A stretch of 19,462 bases of DNA from Actinomycetota bacterium (GTDB lineage Bacteria; Actinomycetota; Actinomycetes; S36-B12): NCBI GenBank assembly GCA_016870425.1, contig VGBQ01000023.1, positions 1 to 19,462 on the forward strand, written 5' to 3'. A program made the translations under genes and the position numbers. Positions 6,824 to 13,208 of the stretch are shown one piece after another. How positions within the stretch are numbered: the first letter of the stretch is position 1; each line of letters begins with the position of its first letter. The notes below the pieces were generated by a model. That model was not told where the DNA came from and did not search any database. It saw only the letters and a program-made list of their open reading frames with translations.

Positions 6824-7576
6824 TCAGCCCTGCGACCAGAAGACCTGGTGTCCGTCCGCGCTCCCCGCAGACACGGGTACGCCGTAGGCGCGGGTCAGCG
6901 CCTCCGCGGTGAGTGTCGACTCCGCGGTGCCCTGGCTGGCGACGCGACCTCGTGACAGGAGCGTCACGCAATCGGCAAGCGCCGCGAGCCGGCCGAGGTC
7001 GTGGCTGACGATGACGATGGCGTCACCAACATCACGGCGGGCGCGCACTGCGGCGTCGAGGTGCGCTTGCCCCGCGAGGTCCAGCGCAGCATCCGCCTCG
7101 TCGAGGAGGAGCACCGGCGCTCGCTGGGCAAGGATACGAGCGAGGTGTACGCGTGCGCGCTCACCACCCGACAGCGAGGTGACCGGTCGATCACGGAGGT
7201 CACCGAGATCGTGCGCGGTGAGCGCGTCGGCGACGGCGGAGTCGTCATCGGCAGCCTGGGCAGTGCCGCGCCATGGGAGGCGTCCCCAGCCCACGACCTC
7301 GCGCACGGTGAAGGGGAAGGCGAGTGGCGTTTCCTGGGCCAGAAGCGCCCGGCGCCGGGCCGCCTCGCGCGCGCCGATGCCCGACCACTTCTCCCCACCG
7401 ACGACGACCGTCCCCGAGTCGGGGGTGAGGTCGCCCGCGAGCACGGCGAGCAGGGTCGACTTGCCTGAACCGTTGGGCCCGACGAGCGCGTGGATCTCCC
7501 CCGCGGCGACCGCAATGCTCACGTCACTGAGCCGACCCCGGACGGTGATCGCGTGTCCCTCGACACCTGTCTTCAT
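6824..7576 (-). CDS. hmuV: Haem ABC importer, ATP-binding protein HmuV
   Basis: This 250-aa ATPase of the iron/haem/B12 importer class has Walker A GPNGSGKS (33-40), Q-loop Gln81, signature LSGGE (135-139), Walker B VLLLDE (155-160) and switch His192. The segment after Walker B reads DEADAALD instead of the common DEPTAALD, which keeps the D-loop Asp. It should power haem uptake through HmuU on the cytoplasmic face of the membrane. The ATG at 7576 overlaps the hmuU stop by 4 bp. A much longer in-frame open frame exists upstream (to 8689), but it is antiparallel-frame noise over hmuU: low-complexity Arg/Gly/His composition and no domain. HmuV assignment rests mainly on the linked HmuT; alone it could be any FecE/BtuD-type ATPase. 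Confidence 0.9.
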   Translation of the reverse strand: MKTGVEGHAITVRGRLSDVSIAVAAGEIHALVGPNGSGKSTLLAVLAGDLTPDSGTVVVGGEKWSGIGAREAARRRALLAQETPLAFPFTVREVVGWGRLPWRGTAQAADDDSAVADALTAHDLGDLRDRPVTSLSGGERARVHLARILAQRAPVLLLDEADAALDLAGQAHLDAAVRARRDVGDAIVIVSHDLGRLAALADCVTLLSRGRVASQGTAESTLTAEALTRAYGVPVSAGSADGHQVFWSQG

Positions 7577-8538
7577 GCCCAGCCTCCCTGTGCCGCGCGC
7601 GTGCGTCTGAGCAGCAGGATGAACACCGGGGCACCGATGACCGCGGTGATGACGCCGAGGGGCACCTCGACGGGTGAGGCGGCGGTGCGGGCAATCGTGT
7701 CCGATACGAGAAGCAGCAGTGCTCCAGCGAGGGCCGAGCCGATGAGGAGCCCACCGTGCCGGGGCCCGATGAGCATGCGCACAGCGTGCGGGACGACAAG
7801 TCCAACGAAGGCGATCACGCCGACGACCGCCACGCCCGCCGACACGGCGAGCACGGCGGCTCCGAGTGCGAAGACCCGAGTGCGCTCGACGTCGATGCCC
7901 GCTGCCCACGCTGCACGGTCGCCCAGGGCCAGCACGTCGAGGTCGCGTGCAACGACGATGGCGAGAATGGTCGCCAGAATCAGGAAGGGCAATGTCGACC
8001 ACACGCCCGGCCAGGTCGCCAGTGCGAGGCTGCCGGTCGTCCAGAAGGTCACCGACCGAGCTCCTGCCGCCTCCGACACGGTGATGACGATCGAGAGCAC
8101 CGCGGCCATGAACGCCGTCACCGCGACTCCGCCGAGCACCACGGTCACGACCTCGGTGCGACCTGATGCGGAGCGCGCGATCCAGAGCACCAGGGCCATG
8201 CCCGCGATCCCGGCGACCGTCGCACCAATCGCCGCCAGCCAGGATGAGTACGCCGCCCCGAGTGCGACGGCGACGACCGCTCCGAGTGCGGCGCTCGCCG
8301 AGACACCGATGATCCCTGGGTCGGCTAGCGGATTGCGCAGTGTGCCCTGGAGGAGTGCTCCGGACAGGCCCAGGCCTGCACCCACGATGAGCGTGAGTGC
8401 GATGCGTGGTGCCCGGATCTCCGTGATGATGGCACTCGTTGTCTCTGCCGCGCCCACGAGCAGCGCGGCAGCAGCCGCCGCGACGAGCACGAGCACCAGC
8501 GCGACGAGCGCGACGATGGTGCGGGTCTGACCTGTCAT
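7573..8538 (-). CDS. hmuU: Haem ABC importer, FecCD-type permease HmuU
   Basis: The 321-aa protein is a polytopic permease of the FecCD family, which forms a homodimer of ten-helix subunits. Signature motifs are visible: GLSGALLQGTLRNPLADPGIIGVS (about 57-80), the gating and signature region of the family, and VIAFVGLVVPHAVRMLIG (241-258), the loop that contacts the ATPase. The expected role is translocation of haem delivered by HmuT across the cytoplasmic membrane. Its ATG overlaps the hmuT stop by 4 bp and its stop overlaps the hmuV start by 4 bp, so all three genes are translationally coupled. Length is normal for the family and nothing is missing. Confidence 0.93.
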   Translation of the reverse strand: MTGQTRTIVALVALVLVLVAAAAAALLVGAAETTSAIITEIRAPRIALTLIVGAGLGLSGALLQGTLRNPLADPGIIGVSASAALGAVVAVALGAAYSSWLAAIGATVAGIAGMALVLWIARSASGRTEVVTVVLGGVAVTAFMAAVLSIVITVSEAAGARSVTFWTTGSLALATWPGVWSTLPFLILATILAIVVARDLDVLALGDRAAWAAGIDVERTRVFALGAAVLAVSAGVAVVGVIAFVGLVVPHAVRMLIGPRHGGLLIGSALAGALLLLVSDTIARTAASPVEVPLGVITAVIGAPVFILLLRRTRAAQGGWA

Positions 8539-9590
8539 GCCGGTGTCGACGTGACCTGGGCGATCGCCTCGCGCAGGAGTTCGACGAGTGCCCCCGTGCG
8601 CGGGCCGTAGGAGAGGAGCACCTCGTCGTCCACGGCCACGACCCGCCTCTCCCGACCAGCAGTTGTCTGAGCGACGCCGGGCAGCGCAAGCAGCCCGTCC
8701 ATGCCGTTGACCGACTCGAGTCCGCCCGTCATGACGAGAAGGACGTCGGGATCGATCGCGACGAGTGCCTCCGCGGTGAGGGGTGTGAAGGCTTCGAGTC
8801 CGGCCTCGGCTCCGGCATCGACCCCGCCCGCGGCGGTGATGAGCGCGTCGGCCCCCGAGCCCCGGCCGCCGAGCAGATAGATCGCGGAAGTTCCGCGCAG
8901 ATAGAGGAAGGCCACCCGGGGGGCATCACGTGAAGGAGATGTCGATGCGACACCGGGCCCGGCGCTCGATGTCGACGCGCCAGGAAGAGTCGCGAGCAGA
9001 CCTACGGGATCGACGTCGACCGCCGCCGCGATCGCCGTGGTCCGGGGCGCCATGTCCGCGAGGGTCCATGCCTCGGGCACCTGGACGACGCGCGCGCCCG
9101 CGGCCTGGATCTGATCGAGCGCCTCCGGTGGCGTCGTGCGTGCATCCACGATCACGACGTCGGGGTCGAGGGAGATTACGCGTTCGGCAGAGACGTTGTG
9201 TGCCTCAGTCACGACGGTAGCCGTGGCGGGCACCTCGCTTGTCTCGTCGCGTCCAACCACGCGGTCGCCTACCCCGAGGGCCACGAGCGTCTCTCCACCG
9301 CCGGTGGCGAGGCTGACAATGCGCTGAGGTGTTTGGGGTCCGGGCACCCCCAGCGGGACAATGTCGGGAAGGTCTGCCGCGGTGATGATGAGCGGCTCGT
9401 CAGCGGAGGCGTCGAGGGAGTTATCGGGCGCGGGGGATGACTCCGTTGGCGTGGTGGTCGCGCCCGTGACCGGGGTGGTGCATGCCGATGCGCCGAGAGC
9501 CACGGTCGTGAGCGCGATCACCGCCAGCGCGACAGCGCGCCACGATAACCGCGGCGCGTCCGCTGATCGGCCGGGGCGACGTACAGACAC
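8535..9590 (-). CDS. hmuT: Haem-binding lipoprotein HmuT
   Basis: With the GTG at 9590 the product is 351 aa. It begins with Arg-rich residues, a hydrophobic stretch and a lipobox-like GASAC (Cys37), then a Thr/Ser/Pro linker and a class III solute-binding fold (RIVSLATGGGETLVALGVGDRVVGRD...). The family-specific features are YLRG (Tyr230, Arg232), LLGGRGSGADALI and SYGPRT near the end. In Corynebacterium diphtheriae HmuT, as I recall, haem is held by His136 and Tyr235 with Arg237 beside the Tyr; here His131, Tyr230 and Arg232 show the same 99-residue spacing. It should bind haem outside the membrane and pass it to HmuU. GTG 9590 is preferred to the GTG at 9653 because GATACT lies 6 nt upstream and because the longer form would run through the operator-like dyads. 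Confidence 0.92.
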   Translation of the reverse strand: MSVRRPGRSADAPRLSWRAVALAVIALTTVALGASACTTPVTGATTTPTESSPAPDNSLDASADEPLIITAADLPDIVPLGVPGPQTPQRIVSLATGGGETLVALGVGDRVVGRDETSEVPATATVVTEAHNVSAERVISLDPDVVIVDARTTPPEALDQIQAAGARVVQVPEAWTLADMAPRTTAIAAAVDVDPVGLLATLPGASTSSAGPGVASTSPSRDAPRVAFLYLRGTSAIYLLGGRGSGADALITAAGGVDAGAEAGLEAFTPLTAEALVAIDPDVLLVMTGGLESVNGMDGLLALPGVAQTTAGRERRVVAVDDEVLLSYGPRTGALVELLREAIAQVTSTPA

Positions 9591-9596
9591 GGATGC

Positions 9597-9602
9597 AGTA
9601 TC
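9597..9602 (-). promoter_or_regulatory. -10 hexamer (GATACT) of hmuTUV
   Basis: On the minus strand GATACT is followed by GCATCC and the GTG at 9590. Spacing equals that of the divergent gene's hexamer. Confidence 0.5.
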
Positions 9603-9623
9603 TCGAGCGAGCGCGCGAGTGTT

Positions 9624-9640
9624 CCCGACGCGGTGTCGGG
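9624..9640. promoter_or_regulatory. Operator-like dyad 1 between hmuT and the NCS-like genes
   Basis: CCCGACGCGGTGTCGGG is a near-perfect 17-bp dyad centred on 9632. It shares the pattern CCGACRC.GTGTCGG with dyad 2, whose centre is 22 bp away. Its near edge is 33 nt upstream of the hmuT GTG (9590), where the -35 region should be. The regulator is unknown; it does not resemble a DtxR/IdeR or Fur box. Confidence 0.65.
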
Positions 9641-9646
9641 ATCTTG

Positions 9647-9662
9647 CCGACACCGTGTCGGG
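9647..9662. promoter_or_regulatory. Operator-like dyad 2 between hmuT and the NCS-like genes
   Basis: CCGACACCGTGTCGG (9647-9661) is a perfect 15-bp dyad around its central base, centred on 9654. Its near edge (9662 including one more G) is 33 nt upstream of the ATG at 9696. Together the dyads can also pair with each other as a large hairpin, but their placement in a divergent promoter argues for protein binding. Confidence 0.65.
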
Positions 9663-9683
9663 CGCTCGGAGTCGCGTTGCACC

Positions 9684-9689
9684 TAGTTT
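9684..9689 (+). promoter_or_regulatory. -10 hexamer (TAGTTT) of the NCS-like gene pair
   Basis: TAGTTT ends 6 nt before the ATG at 9696, mirroring the hmuT start on the other strand. Confidence 0.55.
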
Positions 9690-9695
9690 CTTGGG

Positions 9696-10280
9696 ATGCG
9701 CCGTCTGCTCGTCGCACTCGTGGCCACTGTCGTGGTGGCGGCCTGGCTATCCCCTGCGCGGGCCGCCACCACTCCGTCCGCTTCGTTGGTGGCCGGTGCC
9801 AGTCGCAATGCGGCCCTGGGCGATGCCCCAACGACAAGCGCGGCAGGTGCTGCTAGCCCCCGTGCCAGCGCGAAGGGCCGCAAGGGCCAGACCCTGACGG
9901 TGACGCCGACATCCCGCCTGTCGGCGTACGGCCAGACGGTGAGAGTGCAGGGACGTGGCTTCAGCGAACTCGTGGGCATCTACGTCGGCCTGTGCGTGAT
10001 GCCACGGGCCGGCGCCAAGCCGACGCCGTGCGGTGGCGGTGCCGATCAGGACGGCAGTTCGATGGCCTCGGCGTGGATTTCGTCGAATCCACCTCCCTAC
10101 GGCGCCAATCTCGCCATCCCCTACAAGCGTGGGGGCGCATTCAGCGTGCGGATCAAGGTCAGCCCGCGAATCGGCTCCTACGACTGCCGCGTGGTGCGGT
10201 GTGCCATCGTCGCCCGCGCCGATCACCTGCGCGCCAATGACCGCACCTGGGATGTGGCTGTCCCCGTGACCTTCAGGTAG
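9696..10280 (+). CDS. Secreted neocarzinostatin-fold-like protein
   Basis: The 194-aa product has a signal peptide (MRRLLVALVATVVVAAWLSPARA, likely cut after residue 23), a low-complexity Ala/Ser/Thr linker (24-63) and one beta-rich domain (64-194). The domain opens with QTLTVTPTSRLSAYGQTVRVQGRGF, then GIYVGLC, and ends in DVAVPVTFR, as in proteins of the neocarzinostatin apoprotein family. Four cysteines (100, 112, 164, 169) match the two-disulfide layout of that fold, whose second pair is also 5 residues apart. From memory, domains with GIYVALC and a WISSNPP motif (here residues 127-133) occur in actinobacterial haem-uptake proteins alongside HtaA. Its divergence from hmuT and the shared dyads support a role in extracellular haem or iron handling. 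No sorting signal or transmembrane tail is present. Confidence 0.75.
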   Translation: MRRLLVALVATVVVAAWLSPARAATTPSASLVAGASRNAALGDAPTTSAAGAASPRASAKGRKGQTLTVTPTSRLSAYGQTVRVQGRGFSELVGIYVGLCVMPRAGAKPTPCGGGADQDGSSMASAWISSNPPPYGANLAIPYKRGGAFSVRIKVSPRIGSYDCRVVRCAIVARADHLRANDRTWDVAVPVTFR

Positions 10281-10294
10281 TTCCCGCACAACTC

Positions 10295-10300
10295 AAGGAG
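10295..10300 (+). promoter_or_regulatory. Strong Shine-Dalgarno (AAGGAG) for the second NCS-like gene
   Basis: AAGGAG lies 5 nt before the ATG at 10306. This is the clearest ribosome binding site in the window, as expected for a gene internal to an operon, in contrast to the leaderless first genes. Confidence 0.75.
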
Positions 10301-10305
10301 AAGAC

Positions 10306-11082
10306 ATGGGAATCGCAAGAATCGCCGTGATCGGAGCCGCTGCGCTGGCCGCGACGGCCGCGGCTCTCACGGGCGCCCAGGCGGCCGGAGCGGACACTTT
10401 CAGTGTCACGGCCAATGGCGTGGCCAACCGTGGCAGTCTCGCGGACTTGGCGCCGAGCTCGCAGGTGACAATGGCGGTGAGCAACCTCCCCGCCAATGTC
10501 GGGCTGTATGCCTTCCACTGCCTCGTGCCACCGCCCGGTGCGAGCCCGGTGCCGACGCGGTGCGATGCGGGCACGGGCACCCTCATGTACATCGTCGCGG
10601 CGACCGCCCCGCAGACGACCACGCGTCCCCTCACGGTCAATGCGGAGTTCGAGGGCAAGAACCCGAATCCGCAGACGGGCGACACGGGCACGACCGCGGT
10701 CAACTGCCGGGTCGATGCCTGTGCGATCTACACCCTGGGCGCGGGCCGCGACAGCGTCAACCCGGCGTACGTCACGACCTTCCGCACGCAGTTTGCCGAG
10801 GTCGGTCCGCGCGCGAAGGACTGGGCGACCGCGACGATTCGCGGCCAGGTCATCAAGGGCGCGTGGCAGCCCCGGGTCTCCCGTGCGAAGGCCAGTCCCT
10901 TCGTCGTGACGATGAGGTCCGGTCTCACCGCCACCCTCGCGTCCGACGCCTGCCAGGTGAGCCAGGCCGGAGTGATCCGTGCGCTGAAGTCATCGGGCAC
11001 CTGCACCGTGACGATCACCTCGCCCGGCACGGACGAATGGGCGCCCTTCGAGCGCGAGATCAGCTTCCGACTGACGAAGTAG
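10306..11082 (+). CDS. Secreted two-domain protein, NCS-like domain plus C-terminal beta domain
   Basis: The 258-aa product has a signal peptide (MGIARIAVIGAAALAATAAA..., likely cut at AQA or AGA, residues 26-29). Residues about 30-165 form a domain related in pattern to the neighbouring gene: VTMAVSNLPANVGLYAFHC, then a Pro-rich loop to a second Cys, and AVNCRVDACAIYTLGAG. Its cysteines (72, 86, 134, 139) repeat the spacing of the upstream protein. Residues about 190-258 are a second beta domain with a third Cys pair (216, 233) and the phrase SSGTCTVTITSPGTDEWAPF, as in Ig-like cell-surface modules. It follows the first gene by 25 bp and has its own AAGGAG. It is probably exported and co-regulated with the haem importer; the ligand is unknown. 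Confidence 0.72.
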   Translation: MGIARIAVIGAAALAATAAALTGAQAAGADTFSVTANGVANRGSLADLAPSSQVTMAVSNLPANVGLYAFHCLVPPPGASPVPTRCDAGTGTLMYIVAATAPQTTTRPLTVNAEFEGKNPNPQTGDTGTTAVNCRVDACAIYTLGAGRDSVNPAYVTTFRTQFAEVGPRAKDWATATIRGQVIKGAWQPRVSRAKASPFVVTMRSGLTATLASDACQVSQAGVIRALKSSGTCTVTITSPGTDEWAPFEREISFRLTK

Positions 11083-11111
11083 GGCGCTTGTGCTCGGCCC
11101 GGCGAGTGCGA

Positions 11112-11687
11112 CTAGCGAGTCGGTGCGGCGCCCGCGAGCGCAAAGTCGATGGCCGCAACGATCTCGTCGTCAGCGGGACGCCCAGCCTCGATGCGGCGCG
11201 TTGCTGACTCGACGACACCCCAGACGTAGGACGCGACGCGATCGGCATCCATGACGCCAAGATCGAGGAGGGCGGAGTGCACGGGTGCGGCGAGCTCGCG
11301 GTGCAGCGCCTGCACCTGGGCGCGGCGTACCGGCGGCAGCGTGGCGTCGCCCGCAGCGCGCACGAGTGCGTGACGCCCATCGGCGACGTAGGCGAGGGAG
11401 GCGCGGATCCATGCTTCGAGCCGCTCGCGCGGGGGCTGTACGCCGTCGATAGCCAGCGCAAGGTGGTCGATCCAGGCGGTGAGCTCGTCCACGAGCACGT
11501 CGGCAATGAGGTCGGAGGCGGAGCGGTAGTACTCATAGACCGCAGAGCGGGAGAGGCCCGTGCGCTCGGCTACGGCCCCCATGGTCACAGTGCCCGACTC
11601 GCGCATGACGCTCGCCGCCGCGAGGACAAGGGCGTCGCGGCGCTGCTCCCGGTGCTCCGCGAGGCTGGGCGCATCGATCTTGGGCAC
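11112..11687 (-). CDS. TetR family transcriptional regulator
   Basis: The 191-aa protein has a TetR N-terminal DNA-binding domain: RRDALVLAAASVMRESGTVTMGAVAERTGLSRSAVYEYYRSASDLIADVL, with the helix-turn-helix at about residues 35-54 and the typical YEYYRSASDL segment after it. The C-terminal helical ligand domain (about 65-191) gives no clue to the effector. The GTG at 11687 is chosen because CACGAT lies 6 nt upstream and the family normally has 10-20 residues before the first helix; longer in-frame starts reach into the divergent gene. It is divergent from the duplicated membrane protein genes (76 bp apart), its most likely targets. Control of the nearby haem genes by this regulator cannot be excluded but their dyads are not seen at its own promoter. 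Confidence 0.9.
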   Translation of the reverse strand: MPKIDAPSLAEHREQRRDALVLAAASVMRESGTVTMGAVAERTGLSRSAVYEYYRSASDLIADVLVDELTAWIDHLALAIDGVQPPRERLEAWIRASLAYVADGRHALVRAAGDATLPPVRRAQVQALHRELAAPVHSALLDLGVMDADRVASYVWGVVESATRRIEAGRPADDEIVAAIDFALAGAAPTR

Positions 11688-11751
11688 CTCGTCATCGTGC
11701 CACGACCCGCGGTCCGAGGCACTCCGAGGTGGCCACACCCTGGGGAGCAGG

Positions 11752-11757
11752 CACACT
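11752..11757 (+). promoter_or_regulatory. -10-like hexamer (CACACT) of the duplicated membrane protein genes
   Basis: CACACT ends 6 nt before the ATG at 11764. The same word is used for the 107-aa protein gene at 2328-2333. Confidence 0.4.
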
Positions 11758-11763
11758 GGTGAC

Positions 11764-12213
11764 ATGAGCCGCGAAGGTCGCTCAACGTCCCTCCCGCGAG
11801 GCCGCGTGTGGGCGACGGTAGTGCTGACGGCGCTGGTCGCACCAGTGGGGAGCGTGGGCGTCGGTGCCGGTCTCGCGCGCTGGGCTGACGCCACCACCGG
11901 CGGAATGGCCGGGCTCGCGGCAGGGGTAGGCGGCCTCATCATCGGCGGGCCACTCCTGGCTTTCACGATCTACACCGTGTGCCTGGTGACTCTCCTGCGG
12001 CCGGTGCCCCTGCGACGGTGGATCGCCCTGCTGGTGATGCTGGCCACCATCATCGTGGAACCCATCGCCTTCATCATCGGTCTGCGCATCGTCGGCGATC
12101 AGCAAGTGGGCCTGCTCGGCGTAGCCCTGGTCATGCTGGTCCTCCTGGGAGCGGGCGCATATGCCGGGGTCCTGGCCGCGCGGCGTGACGCGCCAGCCAC
12201 TGCGGCAGACTGA
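11764..12213 (+). CDS. Small four-helix membrane protein, paralogue 1
   Basis: The 149-aa product has about four hydrophobic segments (roughly 17-39, 47-78, 84-106, 113-139) and no recognised domain. Segment two reads GLAAGVGGLIIGGPLLAF and recurs almost unchanged in the next gene (GLAAGVGGLILGGPLAAV), followed in both by a Cys-containing stretch and LLR. The two proteins therefore arose by tandem duplication and are likely partners in a heteromeric complex. The ATG at 11764 is supported by the hexamer CACACT 6 nt upstream; a longer frame from 11560 overlaps the TetR gene. The position opposite a TetR gene suggests ligand-controlled expression, as for export or stress membrane proteins. Function unknown. 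Confidence 0.72.
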   Translation: MSREGRSTSLPRGRVWATVVLTALVAPVGSVGVGAGLARWADATTGGMAGLAAGVGGLIIGGPLLAFTIYTVCLVTLLRPVPLRRWIALLVMLATIIVEPIAFIIGLRIVGDQQVGLLGVALVMLVLLGAGAYAGVLAARRDAPATAAD

Positions 12214-12217
12214 CGTC

Positions 12218-12607
12218 ATGGAACCCCGGGGCTGGTGGACGGTCGGACTCACCGCGCTCGCGGGCCCGATCGGAGCCGTGGCCGGCGCGTTCATCCTCTA
12301 CACCGTCGGCGGCAGCTTCGGACTCGCGGCCGGGGTGGGTGGCCTGATCCTCGGCGGGCCGCTCGCGGCTGTCGCGGTCTTCGGCATCTGCCTGCTGACC
12401 CTCCTCAGGGACTGGGGCCTGAAGGGCCGTCTGGCGATGTCGCTCATGGTGGCCGGCGCGCTGCTGGACGCGATCATCATCGTGCTGGCCCTGCGCGCGA
12501 TCGGCGGATCGTCGTTTGCCGACGCGGCGTTGTTCGGCGTAGGCATCATGTCGATGGCGGTCCTGGGCGCCGGTGCCCATGTCGCCATCTCGACAGCGGA
12601 TAGATAA
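12218..12607 (+). CDS. Small four-helix membrane protein, paralogue 2
   Basis: The 129-aa product starts 4 bp after the stop of paralogue 1 and is very probably on the same transcript. It shares the conserved GLAAGVGGLI.GGP segment, the following C-L-L-TLLR stretch and an AL.A..G......LFGV pattern in the last helices with its neighbour, while having a shorter N-terminus (MEPRGWWTVGLTALAGPIG). About four transmembrane segments are evident and the C-terminus is short. No catalytic or transport motif is recognisable. A paired small membrane complex is the simplest reading. Confidence 0.72.
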   Translation: MEPRGWWTVGLTALAGPIGAVAGAFILYTVGGSFGLAAGVGGLILGGPLAAVAVFGICLLTLLRDWGLKGRLAMSLMVAGALLDAIIIVLALRAIGGSSFADAALFGVGIMSMAVLGAGAHVAISTADR

Positions 12608-12664
12608 GCGTCGGGCGTCGCCTGGACTTCACCTGGCGTCCAGCGTGCCGTCACCTGAGCATGG

Positions 12665-12670
12665 CAGGGT
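12665..12670 (+). promoter_or_regulatory. -10-like hexamer (CAGGGT) of the lipoprotein gene
   Basis: CAGGGT ends 6 nt before the ATG at 12677. It keeps only the A and final T of the consensus, so it is weak evidence by itself. Confidence 0.3.
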
Positions 12671-12676
12671 CCGCGC

Positions 12677-13153
12677 ATGACCGGGATCGCCCGAGGCTTC
12701 GCCGCGTTCGCGGGAGGAGCCCTCATCGGGCTGTCGCCCTTCCTGCTCGCTGCCTGCACCTCTGCCCAGCAGGCGGAGCAGGCTGGGTCGCCGAGTGAAT
12801 CGGTGCAGTGCGGCACGGTGTTCGCCTCCGTGGATTCCCTCAATGCGGCGTACGCCGAACTCGATGCGGGCGTGGCCGCCGGTGAGAGCCCGACCAACCT
12901 GCAGCCCCTGGGCGCCAAGATCAACAGCCTCACCTTCGACGCGGTCAACCAACTCCAGGGCGCATCCAAGGAGTCGCTGACGACGGTGCAGACCGCCGCG
13001 CAGCGGATCGTCGACACGCTCGTGCAGGCCCAGGGCGCCGGCACGACCGGAGATGTCCTCGCGCAAGAGCTCGCCGCCACGCGGCCGGAGGGGCTCGATG
13101 CGGCGATCGCCGATCTGGAGGCCTTCGCCCAGGAGGCGTGCGGCTCAGGGTGA
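12677..13153 (+). CDS. Small helical lipoprotein of unknown function
   Basis: The 158-aa product begins with a lipoprotein signal peptide ending in the lipobox LAAC (Cys27), so it should be anchored to the outer face of the cytoplasmic membrane. The mature part is largely alpha-helical (DSLNAAYAELDAGVAAGESP, NSLTFDAVNQLQGASKESLTTVQTAAQRIVDTLVQA) with two further cysteines near the ends (Cys45 and Cys155) that could form a disulfide. I do not recognise a family. It follows the membrane protein pair by 69 bp and may be part of the same expression unit or have its own weak promoter. Its 3' end faces the pirin genes. Confidence 0.75.
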   Translation: MTGIARGFAAFAGGALIGLSPFLLAACTSAQQAEQAGSPSESVQCGTVFASVDSLNAAYAELDAGVAAGESPTNLQPLGAKINSLTFDAVNQLQGASKESLTTVQTAAQRIVDTLVQAQGAGTTGDVLAQELAATRPEGLDAAIADLEAFAQEACGSG

Positions 13154-13208
13154 GGCGAGGGCGTGGGTCGGGCGTCAGCCACGGGGATGCGGTGGAGCCC
13201 GGCGATGG

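Noticed and set aside
7577..8689. Long minus-strand open frame continuing upstream from hmuV across hmuU
   Set aside because: It is the +1 shadow of hmuU in GC-rich DNA: Arg/Gly/His-rich with no domain, whereas hmuU is a clear FecCD permease and hmuV has a natural ATGA-coupled start at 7576.
9624..9662. Reading the two dyads as one terminator hairpin
   Set aside because: The halves can pair, but the segment lies between two divergent starts, where no 3' end is expected; each dyad is symmetric by itself, which fits protein binding better.
9591..9695. DtxR/IdeR-type iron box or Fur box in the hmu promoter
   Set aside because: No sequence close to the TTAGG-N-TAGCCTAA pattern or an AT-rich Fur dyad is present in the gap.
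12608..12676. Terminator after the membrane protein pair
   Set aside because: Only a 6-bp stem (12622-12627 with 12638-12643) and no T-run; too weak to call.
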